A stretch of 18,699 nt of DNA, from positions 1 to 18,699 of the forward strand of contig DATGLW010000032.1 of assembly GCA_035293965.1 (NCBI GenBank). The letters are read 5' to 3'. The position numbers and the translations under genes are program-made. The notes beneath the pieces are model-generated. The model was not told the origin of the DNA. It was given only the letters and a program-made list of their open reading frames with translations, and did no database searches. This DNA comes from DATGLW01 sp035293965. GTDB taxonomy: Bacteria; Actinomycetota; Acidimicrobiia; Acidimicrobiales; RAAP-2. Shown in pieces: positions 6,683 to 13,770 of the stretch; within the stretch, counting starts at the first letter, position 1, and each line of letters starts with the position of its first letter.

Positions 6683-8548
6683 CTAGGACCTCCGACCCAA
6701 CTTTGACTGGGTGCGGCCTTCCGTGACGGCACGGACGAGCAGTCCGGGCATCGCCGACGCGCCGCGCGCCAGGCGCGGCAGCAGCGACGGATCCTGCGCC
6801 GCGCGCCACGCGAATTCGAGCCCGAGGCGCGAGACGGCAGCCGGCGGTGGGTTGCGAACGCCGGCCACGGTGTCGATCGCGCCGCCGACCGACGCATAGA
6901 CGGCGGGATGGCGCCGGGCCAGCGCGTCGGCCCACAGCTCCATCTTCGGGGAGCCGAGCGCCACGAAGACCAGCTGGGATCGGCGTGCCGCCAGCCGGGC
7001 TGCCACGACGGCGACCTCGCGGTCGGTGGGCCGCGAGGAGAACGTCCCGCCGAGGAGGTCCCACGAAGGGCGGTCCTGGGCCAGGAGCCGGTGGGCGCCC
7101 GGCGAGCCACCGACCACCGCCACGCGCGCGCCGCCCAGCAGGGATCCGGCATGGACTCGTTCGACGAGCTCGCGGCCGGTCCGGCGCGGCCCGGCTGCGA
7201 TGCCTGCCGCCGCCAGCACCAGGCGGACGCCGTTGCCGTCGACGAGCACCATGCCCGCTCGCTCCAGGCACCGGCGGTAGTCGGCGTCGGTCTGTGCCAG
7301 GTAGGCCTGATACGGGGCGACGGTGCACAGGGTGGCGCCCGCTCCTCGGGCGATGATGCGCCAGGCCCAGGCCTCCACCTGCTCCCAGTCCACCAAGGAG
7401 ACGGGTAAGCCCGCGACCCGGACCGGATCCGGGATCGGTCGGTGCCGGCGGGCGGCGCCCGCCCCGTTCGGCGACGGCGGACGCGGTGCCGTCGGGTCGT
7501 GGAGGCCCGGATCCGGGCGACCGGCCGCATGGGGCTCGATCCCGAGGAGAAAGGCGAGCTCCTCACGCTGCGATTCCCAGCGAGCCACCTGGGCGTCGCG
7601 GGCGGCCGTCGCCATGCTCCGGAGGCGAGCGTGGTCGGCGACAGCCTGGCGGAGCCCGCGGGCGACGCCCTCTGCGGTGTTGGCGACGGCCACCGCGTGC
7701 GGGAACAGCACCCTGAGGTTCGGCCAGTCGCTCAGCACCAGGACGCGTCCGGCGTACACCGCCTCGTAGGCGGCCCGCATGACGGAGGTGCGCTCGGTGC
7801 TGAGGGTGAGGACGACGTCGGCCCAGGCGATGGCGGCCGCGTAGTCGGGCTCGGGGAGGAAGCCGGTGAGCGTGATGTTCGGTGCGAGGTCCTCCAGCAG
7901 CTCGGGCGGGCAGCGGCGGACGTCGCCGGTCACCCGGACGTCCATGTCGGGGCAGCGGGCGGCCGCACCGAAGACTGCGTCGACCGGCTCGTCGCCCCCG
8001 AAGGTGCCGACGAAGAGCACCCGGGGGCGGGCGTGCAGCTCCCCGGCCGGCGGCACCTGCCACAGCGGCGGGGCCTCGTGCACCACGAGCCCCCTTGCCC
8101 CCCATCCCTCGAGGGTGCGGACCCAGTGCTCGTCGGTGACCATGCTGGCTGTCACCCGCCGCGCCAGCCAGCGATGGAACCACTGGAGCTTCCCCGACAC
8201 GCGGTCGCCCTGGGCGCCGAACCCGCCGGGGTGGGTGTCGAGGACGACCGGCGCACCGGAGAGCACGCCGTAGGCCCGGGCGATGAAGCCGGGGAACAGC
8301 GGGGGGTTCGTGGCGACGATGGCCTTGGGCTGCCTGCGCACCAGGTACGCGACGGTCGAACCCGCGCTCAGCAGGTACCGCAAGGGCACCAGGCTGCGGC
8401 GGACCAGACGGCGGTCGTAGACGCAGTACGCCTCGCCCCCGAGCGAGGCGGCGATCTCGGCGGATCTCCCCTGGATGGGGGTCCACGCCAGGAAGGAGAC
8501 GGCCGGGCGGGCGCGACGCCGGCGCCGGCTGGTCGCCGGACCGCTCAT
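6683..8548 (-). CDS. GT4-like / WecG-TagA (GT26) fusion glycosyltransferase
   Basis: The 621-residue product joins two enzymes. Residues about 15-340 form a GT-B, GT4-like glycosyltransferase: an Arg-rich start, VLFVGTFGG (177-185), NITLTGFLPEPDY (224-236) and the donor-site region TSVMRAAYEAVYAG (254-267). A Pro-rich linker covers about 343-376. Residues about 377-600 are a WecG/TagA/CpsF domain: VDGNGVRLV (436-444), TGRELVERV (457-465), VALGSPKMELW (529-539), GGAIDTVAG (555-563) and RLGLEF (574-579). GT26 enzymes add a ManNAc-type or related sugar to undecaprenyl-diphosphate-linked acceptors, so the protein may add two consecutive sugars on the cytoplasmic face. The usual Gln in the GSPKQE motif is Met536 here. 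The ATG at 8548 overlaps the stop of the Wzy-like gene as ATGA, indicating translational coupling. Which sugars are used is unknown. Confidence 0.9.
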   Translation of the reverse strand: MSGPATSRRRRRARPAVSFLAWTPIQGRSAEIAASLGGEAYCVYDRRLVRRSLVPLRYLLSAGSTVAYLVRRQPKAIVATNPPLFPGFIARAYGVLSGAPVVLDTHPGGFGAQGDRVSGKLQWFHRWLARRVTASMVTDEHWVRTLEGWGARGLVVHEAPPLWQVPPAGELHARPRVLFVGTFGGDEPVDAVFGAAARCPDMDVRVTGDVRRCPPELLEDLAPNITLTGFLPEPDYAAAIAWADVVLTLSTERTSVMRAAYEAVYAGRVLVLSDWPNLRVLFPHAVAVANTAEGVARGLRQAVADHARLRSMATAARDAQVARWESQREELAFLLGIEPHAAGRPDPGLHDPTAPRPPSPNGAGAARRHRPIPDPVRVAGLPVSLVDWEQVEAWAWRIIARGAGATLCTVAPYQAYLAQTDADYRRCLERAGMVLVDGNGVRLVLAAAGIAAGPRRTGRELVERVHAGSLLGGARVAVVGGSPGAHRLLAQDRPSWDLLGGTFSSRPTDREVAVVAARLAARRSQLVFVALGSPKMELWADALARRHPAVYASVGGAIDTVAGVRNPPPAAVSRLGLEFAWRAAQDPSLLPRLARGASAMPGLLVRAVTEGRTQSKLGRRS

Positions 8549-10056
8549 GCGAGAGCGGGGAGGCGCTCAGGGGGACGCGTGACCGCCGTGTCGCCGACCG
8601 GGCGCAGGCCGCGGCCGGTGGCGAAGAGGACACCGACGAGTGCCCAGAACGGCTGGGGGAACCCGGCCGAGCTGAAGTAGGGGAAGATGGCGTCGATCGC
8701 GTAGAGGGCGACGATCAGCACGGCGAGCGTCCGCGCCACGGCCCACACGGCCGGATCGTCCCCTTCGGGGCGCGAGAGCGACCGCACGCGGGCGAAGAGC
8801 GCCCACATCATGACGACGAACGCGACGAGCAGGGGGATCCCGCCCCACATGAGGTACGTGATGTACTGCGACTCCGTGTCCGGCCACGTGATGGACGCGG
8901 GCAGCACGGGGCCGTAGCCCGTCATGAGCTTCTGGTCGATCGCCGGCAGGTACTGCTGGCCCCAGATCTGGAACCGGTACTGGATCGTCTGGGGCACGAG
9001 GGTGCTGCGCCCGCTGCCCGCCTGCGAGTAGAACTGGGTGCCGAGCCGCTGGTTGAAGTACGACCCGAAGGCCGTCGCGAGGATGGCCAGCACCACGATC
9101 CCCCAGCGGAGCAGGAAGCGCAGACGCTTCGCCCAGACCCCCAGCGCGAGGCTGCCGCCGACGAGGGCGATCATCGCCGAGAGCTCCGCCGACAGGAGCA
9201 ACCCCACCGCCGCCAACCCGAGCACGCCGAAGAGCGCCCGGCGGCTCAGCACGTCACGGACGTCGTGGAGGGCCAGGCTGATGCCGAGCAGGAGGATCAC
9301 GAGGAGGTAGCCCGCCAGTGGCGTCCAGTGGTTGAACGGTCCTGTGGCGCGGGCGAACACCGCGTAGGCCCTGGTGCCGAACACCTGCGAGCCGGTGATG
9401 TTGGCGATGAAGCGGTTGATGCCGTTCAGCTTGAGCTGCTGGAGCAGGGCGATGATCGACACGGGGATGCTCCCGAGCAGGAGGACCCGGAGCGCCATCG
9501 CCCGCTGCCTGCGATGGGGCAGGGCGACGGCGGTCGCGCGGTAGAGCAGCACGAACTGCATCGGGCCGAAGAGGGTGCCGACGAGCGAGGTGGAGAGCGC
9601 GTCGTGGTCGCGCAGCACGTCGTAGCCGCCCAATGCCACGGCGAGGAGCGAGTAGGCGAGCACGAGCGAGTCGACGACGCGCCATCGGACTGCTTGCCGC
9701 GGGGTGGCGGTGAGCAGGATGGCCACCCCGACGGTGCCGATCAGCAGTTCGGAGAGCCGGAACACGGGCACCGGCCAGCCCGTGCGCAGCCCTGCGGTGA
9801 TCGGCACCACCCCGACGAGGAGGTAGCCTCCGACGGCGGGCCGGCGCAGCACGAGGAGGCCGACAGCCACCCCGGCGACCACGACGATCCCCACCGCAGG
9901 CTTGGTTGCCACGGCGACACCCACCACGGCGCTCGTGACCACGGCCACGAGGGCGAGCACCAGCCCGTTCGGGTGCCGGGCGAGCCAACCCGAGTCGACG
10001 GGCTCCGGAGCGGTTCCCGACTCCGCCCTCAGGAACGAAGGCGACGGCTGCAGCAA
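8545..10056 (-). CDS. Wzy / O-antigen ligase-type membrane protein
   Basis: The 503-residue product has about 11-12 hydrophobic segments and a large extracytoplasmic loop at about 331-402 containing YRFQIWGQQYLP (360-371), MTGYGP (378-383) and DTESQYITYLMWGGIP (393-408). This layout, together with ATGPFNHWTPLAGY (237-250), matches the Wzy_C / O-antigen polymerase-ligase superfamily. In this context it should polymerise lipid-linked repeat units outside the membrane; transfer of finished chains to a wall acceptor is the alternative. The TTG start at 10056 is inferred: it lies 10 bases after the stop of the Wzz-like gene with GAGGGCGGG just upstream, and no in-frame ATG precedes the first membrane segment. 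The 3' end overlaps the fusion transferase gene by four bases. Confidence 0.85.
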   Translation of the reverse strand: MLQPSPSFLRAESGTAPEPVDSGWLARHPNGLVLALVAVVTSAVVGVAVATKPAVGIVVVAGVAVGLLVLRRPAVGGYLLVGVVPITAGLRTGWPVPVFRLSELLIGTVGVAILLTATPRQAVRWRVVDSLVLAYSLLAVALGGYDVLRDHDALSTSLVGTLFGPMQFVLLYRATAVALPHRRQRAMALRVLLLGSIPVSIIALLQQLKLNGINRFIANITGSQVFGTRAYAVFARATGPFNHWTPLAGYLLVILLLGISLALHDVRDVLSRRALFGVLGLAAVGLLLSAELSAMIALVGGSLALGVWAKRLRFLLRWGIVVLAILATAFGSYFNQRLGTQFYSQAGSGRSTLVPQTIQYRFQIWGQQYLPAIDQKLMTGYGPVLPASITWPDTESQYITYLMWGGIPLLVAFVVMMWALFARVRSLSRPEGDDPAVWAVARTLAVLIVALYAIDAIFPYFSSAGFPQPFWALVGVLFATGRGLRPVGDTAVTRPPERLPALA

Positions 10057-10066
10057 CCGCCCGCCC

Positions 10067-11434
10067 TCAATCCGCCGGGGTGGCCGGATCGAGGAGGGCC
10101 GGTGCCGGCTGGCGCGGCGCGTCCTCCATCCCCGACAAGAAGTCGTGGAGCCGGCTGCCCGAGGGCACGCGCAGGCGTCGCAAGTCCATCATCAAGCCCC
10201 AGCGGGGGCGCACGCCCACCTGGTCGAGGAGGATGGCCGACTGCTGCACGTCGCGGACCCGGGCGCCGCGGGGCACCACGAGCACGGTCATGTGCGCATG
10301 CTGGGCGATCGCCTCGCCGCCCTCGAAGCCGGGGGCGCCACTGGCGAGGAGGAGGATCCCCTCCTCCTCGTCGTCGGTGTCGGTGCTCCGGGGGTGGGGG
10401 AGATGGCTGCCGTTGCGGGCCACGAGGTGGTCCGCGGGAAGGCCCCACCTGTCCACCGGCCCGCCGGCGCCGGCCGGTTGTGCCTGGTCGGGGGCGCGGG
10501 ACCATGGCCTGCCCTCGGCGGCGGTCTCGAATGAAGGCGCGGGGTCGAGGTTGGTGCGGACCCGAAGCGAGCCGAACCGGTCGACCAGGCCGAGCCGCCG
10601 CACGAGCTCGCGTACCTGGTCGGTGATGCCGGGCACTCCCGGCACGAGGGCCACGCGGGCTGCCGGCCGGCCGACGATGCCCTGCCAACGGGCCATGAGG
10701 GCCGCCGCCGACATGGTGTTGAGGCTCGAGAGGGAGCGTGCCGGGATGCCGAGGATGGTGGTGAGCTGGCCCGGCCGGTCGACTCTGGCGTCTGCCCGCT
10801 CCCAGGCGAGCACCAGCACCGCGCCGAGGAGCAGGCCCAGGCCCACCCCGATGCCGAGCACGATCGGCAGCTTGACCTGGTGGCGGACGACGTCGCTCGG
10901 GTACTGGGCGACGCTCACCGAACCGGCGGGAAAGTTCTTCGGGTCGGCCGGGTTCGAGCCGGCCACGGCGTCGGCCAGCGCGGTCGCGCCCGCGATCGCC
11001 CCCTGTGGCGTCGACGACGTGAACTTGACCGCCAGGAGGGACGTGCCGTTCACGACCGTGACCGCGGTCGCGTTGCGGACCTGGTCGTGGCTCATCCCGA
11101 CGGCCTTCGCCACCTTCGCCACGACCGCGGTGTCGGCCGGGATCAGCCCGCTGTAGTTGGAGGCGAGCGTCTCGGCCTCGTTGGGGCTGCCGGGGAGCGC
11201 GCTGGTGACGCCGGTGTTCACCGACAGGGTCGCCGTCGCGCTGTACGTCACGGGCTTTCGCTCGCCGACGGCGCCGGCGACGAGGACCACCACCACGAGG
11301 CACAGCACCAGGACCCAGCCGCGGCGCACGAGCCACGGCGCCCGCGCGCGGAGGCTGCTCGAGCGCACGCCGAAGGGGTCCTCGATGGAACGGCTCGCCC
11401 GGCTCCCCAGTTCCGCCTCGCGGTTCCGTGGCAT
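10067..11434 (-). CDS. Wzz-like chain-length protein with degenerate BY-kinase tail
   Basis: The 455-residue product has the Wzz/CapA layout: transmembrane segments at about 39-57 and 189-210 enclose an extracytoplasmic domain, starting with the beta-strand-like YSATATLSV. The cytoplasmic tail (211-455) follows the order of a bacterial tyrosine kinase, but its nucleotide-binding signatures are gone. VALVPGVPGITDQV (261-274) stands where a Walker A GEGKST-type loop is expected, and ILLLASGAPGFEGGEAI (360-376), HMTVLVVPRG (381-390) and a V-x-x-a-x-x-x-L-x-x-x-G segment match the later MinD/BY-kinase strands. No C-terminal tyrosine cluster is present. It should act with Wzy to set polymer length. 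ATG 11434 is preferred over the frame to 11611, whose extra residues translate the promoter repeats. No Shine-Dalgarno is visible; TATCAT lies 7 bases upstream. Confidence 0.85.
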   Translation of the reverse strand: MPRNREAELGSRASRSIEDPFGVRSSSLRARAPWLVRRGWVLVLCLVVVVLVAGAVGERKPVTYSATATLSVNTGVTSALPGSPNEAETLASNYSGLIPADTAVVAKVAKAVGMSHDQVRNATAVTVVNGTSLLAVKFTSSTPQGAIAGATALADAVAGSNPADPKNFPAGSVSVAQYPSDVVRHQVKLPIVLGIGVGLGLLLGAVLVLAWERADARVDRPGQLTTILGIPARSLSSLNTMSAAALMARWQGIVGRPAARVALVPGVPGITDQVRELVRRLGLVDRFGSLRVRTNLDPAPSFETAAEGRPWSRAPDQAQPAGAGGPVDRWGLPADHLVARNGSHLPHPRSTDTDDEEEGILLLASGAPGFEGGEAIAQHAHMTVLVVPRGARVRDVQQSAILLDQVGVRPRWGLMMDLRRLRVPSGSRLHDFLSGMEDAPRQPAPALLDPATPAD

Positions 11435-11441
11435 CCGGCCG

Positions 11442-11447
11442 ATGATA
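11442..11447 (-). promoter_or_regulatory. Possible -10 box for a leaderless Wzz-like transcript
   Basis: TATCAT (minus strand) fits the actinobacterial TANNNT -10 pattern and ends 7 bases before ATG 11434. This is the spacing at which transcription would start at the start codon itself. The gene has no Shine-Dalgarno, consistent with leaderless translation. No good -35 is seen. Confidence 0.35.
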
Positions 11448-11517
11448 GAGGCATTCCCGCCGTCCGAACCGGCAGCACCGGGCGGCGGGGGCGGGCCGCC
11501 GACACGGTCCGCGGACT

Positions 11518-11570
11518 TCCAACCGGATCGCAACCGGCTGCCCGCCCGCCTCCAACCGGATCGCAACCGG
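11518..11570. promoter_or_regulatory. CAACCGG heptamer array on an 11-bp lattice (probable operator)
   Basis: An exact 20-bp repeat occurs at 11518-11537 and 11551-11570. Each copy contains two CAACCGG heptamers separated by 4 bases (CAACCGG-atcg-CAACCGG read on plus; CCGGTTG-cgat-CCGGTTG on minus). Heptamers start at 11520, 11531, 11553 and 11564, so all fall on an 11-bp lattice, and the unfilled position at 11542 holds a 4/7 match. Two 7-bp direct repeats with a 4-bp gap are the classic layout of OmpR/PhoB-family response-regulator boxes. The regulator is not in the window. The array is off-centre, 50-100 bases from the plus-strand start and about 85 bases upstream of the minus-strand start. 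Confidence 0.65.
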
Positions 11571-11621
11571 CGCGACCTCCGGCAGGCGTGGCCCGGCGGC
11601 ACCCGTGGCAAGATCGTCCGG

Positions 11622-12692
11622 GTGCGGGAGGATCACCTCGGCCGGGGTCGCGACGAAGGGTGGCCGAGCGTGTCGGTGGTCATGCCCACGAGCGGGCGCC
11701 GCGAGCGCCTGCCGGCCGTCGTGGCGCCGCTGCTCGCCGAAGCGGCGGTCTCGCAGCTCGTGGTGGTCGTCGACGGGTGCGACGACGGCTCCATGGAGTG
11801 GCTGGCCGACCTGGCCGCCTCCGAGCCGCGCCTCCTGGCGGTGTGGCGTGAGCATCCCGGGGGTGCCCAGGTGGCGCGGGCAGACGGCCTCGAACGGGCG
11901 ACGGGCGACGTCGTGCTCTTCCTCGACGACGACGTGCTGGCGTGCCCGGGCCTTGCCGAAGGGCATGCCGCGCACCACGCCCGGACGAGGGGGCTGGTGG
12001 TGGTCGGCTACATGCCGGTGCGGCTGCCCGCGCGCCGGCTGCCCGGCCAGTTCGCCACCTACCTGTACGCGCAGGAGTACGAGGGCCGGTGCCGTGCCTA
12101 CGACGGCGACGCCGACGAGGTGCTCCGCACCTTGTGGTGGGGCAACGTGTCGCTGCGGCGCGCCGATGCGCAGCGCGTGGGCCTCGTGGCCCCAGGGCTC
12201 GAGGGCGTCTACCACGAGGATCGCGACTTCGGGTTGCGCTGCAGGCAGGCGGGCCTGCGTGCGGTCTTCGACCGGTCGCTGCGGGCCGAGCATCTCCACC
12301 AGCGCGACGTGGAGGGCTTCGTCCGCGATGCCTGGTCCCAGGGGATGGGCCGCGTGCTCGTGCACGAGCGCCACGCCGAGGTGACCGGGCCCCTCGTCGC
12401 CCGGGCCTTCGGCGAGGGCCTGCCCCCGGGGCTGCGATGGCTCGTGAGCCTTGCCCGGTGGCCCCGGGCCGCGCGGGCCGAGCTCTCCGTGCTGGCGGCG
12501 GCTCTTCGCCTCGCGGGGGCCCTACGCCTGTTCGCGTTGGAGACGGCGGCCGGGCGCGTCGCGCGCCGGGTCGCCCAGCGAGCGGGGGCGGAGGCGGCCT
12601 GGCGCGGGGAGGTCGCGGACCCGGCGATGCGGGCGCGGCCGGTGCCGGCGAAAGGGCACCGCTTTCTCGATCGGGTCGGCCAGCTTCGATGA
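11622..12692 (+). CDS. GT2-family glycosyltransferase
   Basis: The 356-residue product begins with the GT-A fold signature SVSVVMPTSGRRERL and has VVVVDGCDDGS (about 47-57), the metal/donor site VLFLDDDVLACPG with Asp102-104, and a catalytic-base motif YHEDRDFGLRCR (197-208, Glu199-Asp200), followed by an Ala/Arg-rich helical tail. No transmembrane segment is evident, so it should act at the cytoplasmic face, adding a sugar to the lipid-linked repeat unit; the sugar is unknown. The start is uncertain. GTG 11622 is used; GTG 11670 has AAGGG upstream at 11656-11660 and would remove 16 residues. Longer frames to 11157 run across the control region and the opposing gene and are rejected. It overlaps the next gene as ATGA. 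Confidence 0.88.
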   Translation: MREDHLGRGRDEGWPSVSVVMPTSGRRERLPAVVAPLLAEAAVSQLVVVVDGCDDGSMEWLADLAASEPRLLAVWREHPGGAQVARADGLERATGDVVLFLDDDVLACPGLAEGHAAHHARTRGLVVVGYMPVRLPARRLPGQFATYLYAQEYEGRCRAYDGDADEVLRTLWWGNVSLRRADAQRVGLVAPGLEGVYHEDRDFGLRCRQAGLRAVFDRSLRAEHLHQRDVEGFVRDAWSQGMGRVLVHERHAEVTGPLVARAFGEGLPPGLRWLVSLARWPRAARAELSVLAAALRLAGALRLFALETAAGRVARRVAQRAGAEAAWRGEVADPAMRARPVPAKGHRFLDRVGQLR

Positions 12693-13765
12693 GGACCGCG
12701 ATCGTCCACGACTACCTGTCCCAGCGCGGCGGGGCCGAACGGGTCGTCCTCGCGCTGAGCCGACTGTTCCCCGATGCCCCGGTGTACACGTCGTTCTACG
12801 TGCCCGAGATGACCTACCCGGAGTTCGAGCGCCTCGACGTCCGCACGTCGTCGCTCCAGGGCTCCGTCCGGCCGGACCGGTTCCGGCGTGCCGTGCTGCG
12901 CTTCCCAGCTGCCTTCGAGGGCCTCGACCTCTCCGGGTTCGACCAGGTGGTGGTGTCGTCGTCCGCGTTCGCCCACCACGTCCGCCATCCCCGCAAGCTC
13001 GTCTACTGCTACACGCCACCCCGGTTCCTCTACGACGCCGCCGCGTACCTGGGCGGTCCCCTTCGCGGGGCGGTCGCCCGGCCCCTGCTCGCGCCGTTGC
13101 GCCGCCGCGACCGTCGGGCAGCGGCGACGGCGGTCCGCTACGCCGCCATCTCCGAGCAGACCGCGCGGCGGGTCCGGGAGGTCTACGGACGGGAGGCTCC
13201 GGTCATCTACCCGCCCCTTTGGACCGCGCACCTCCCTGCCGAGCCCCTCCCGCCGCCGGCCTGCCCCCGGGCGCTCGTGATCGCCCGCCTGCTGCCCTAC
13301 AAGCGCGTCGACGTGGCAGTGCGGGCCTGCGCCAGGGCCGGGATCGGCCTGACCGTCGTGGGGGAGGGGCCCGAGTGGGCCCGCCTGGCGAAGCTCGCGG
13401 GCGAAGGCGCCACGTTCCTCGGCCGGGTGGACGACGCCTGCATGCACGAGCTGTTCGCGAGCCACAGCGTGGTGCTCGCACCCGGGATCGAGGATTTCGG
13501 CTACGGCCCCCTCGAGGCCAACTTCGCCGGCCGGCCCGTGGTCGCGGTCGCGGCCGGCGGCGCGCTCGAGACGGTGCAGCGAGGAGTCAACGGCGAGCTG
13601 GTCGAGGGCTGGGACGTCGACCGCTGGGCGGCCGCCATCCGCGAGGTCCTCACTCGGACGTGGTCTCCCGGCGCGCTGCGCCGCACGACGACCCGCTTCC
13701 AAGCCGAGGTGTTCGAGCGGCAGCTCCTCGAGTGGGTGGCGCACGCGCCCGCGGCCGGAGGGTGA
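12689..13765 (+). CDS. GT4-family glycosyltransferase
   Basis: The 358-residue GT-B enzyme carries the N-terminal GGAERV motif (14-19), the hinge and donor-phosphate motif IARLLPYKRVD (198-208, Arg200 and Lys205), VVGEGPEW (223-230), and the C-terminal acidic motif PGIEDFGYGPLEA (265-277, Glu268 and Glu276). The YCYTPPRFLYD segment (106-116) is common in the WbaZ/mannosyltransferase-like branch of GT4, so mannose or a related hexose from a GDP- or UDP-sugar is a reasonable guess but not shown. ATG 12689 overlaps the preceding stop as ATGA, so it is translationally coupled to the GT2 gene. The stop at 13763-13765 lies against the next gene's ribosome-binding site. Confidence 0.9.
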   Translation: MRTAIVHDYLSQRGGAERVVLALSRLFPDAPVYTSFYVPEMTYPEFERLDVRTSSLQGSVRPDRFRRAVLRFPAAFEGLDLSGFDQVVVSSSAFAHHVRHPRKLVYCYTPPRFLYDAAAYLGGPLRGAVARPLLAPLRRRDRRAAATAVRYAAISEQTARRVREVYGREAPVIYPPLWTAHLPAEPLPPPACPRALVIARLLPYKRVDVAVRACARAGIGLTVVGEGPEWARLAKLAGEGATFLGRVDDACMHELFASHSVVLAPGIEDFGYGPLEANFAGRPVVAVAAGGALETVQRGVNGELVEGWDVDRWAAAIREVLTRTWSPGALRRTTTRFQAEVFERQLLEWVAHAPAAGG

Positions 13766-13770
13766 GGGCC

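Larger units (their letters stand above)
11435..11621. promoter_or_regulatory. Divergent control region between the two gene sets
   Basis: This gap of about 187 bases separates the first genes of the leftward and rightward sets and must hold both promoters if each set is one transcript. It contains a direct-repeat array (listed separately) and a -10-like TATCAT on the minus strand at 11442-11447. No convincing -35/-10 pair was found for the plus strand, whose first start codon is itself uncertain (GTG 11622 or 11670). Confidence 0.6.

Noticed and set aside
11435..11611. N-terminal extension of the Wzz-like protein
   Set aside because: The extra residues simply translate the 33-bp-spaced promoter repeats (an 11-residue periodic Arg-rich stretch) and overlap the divergent gene's start region. 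ATG 11434 gives a normal Wzz N-terminus.
11157..11621. Long upstream extension of the plus-strand GT2 frame
   Set aside because: It would overlap the Wzz-like coding region antisense and the control region; the GT2 fold begins near codon 16 of the frame from GTG 11622.
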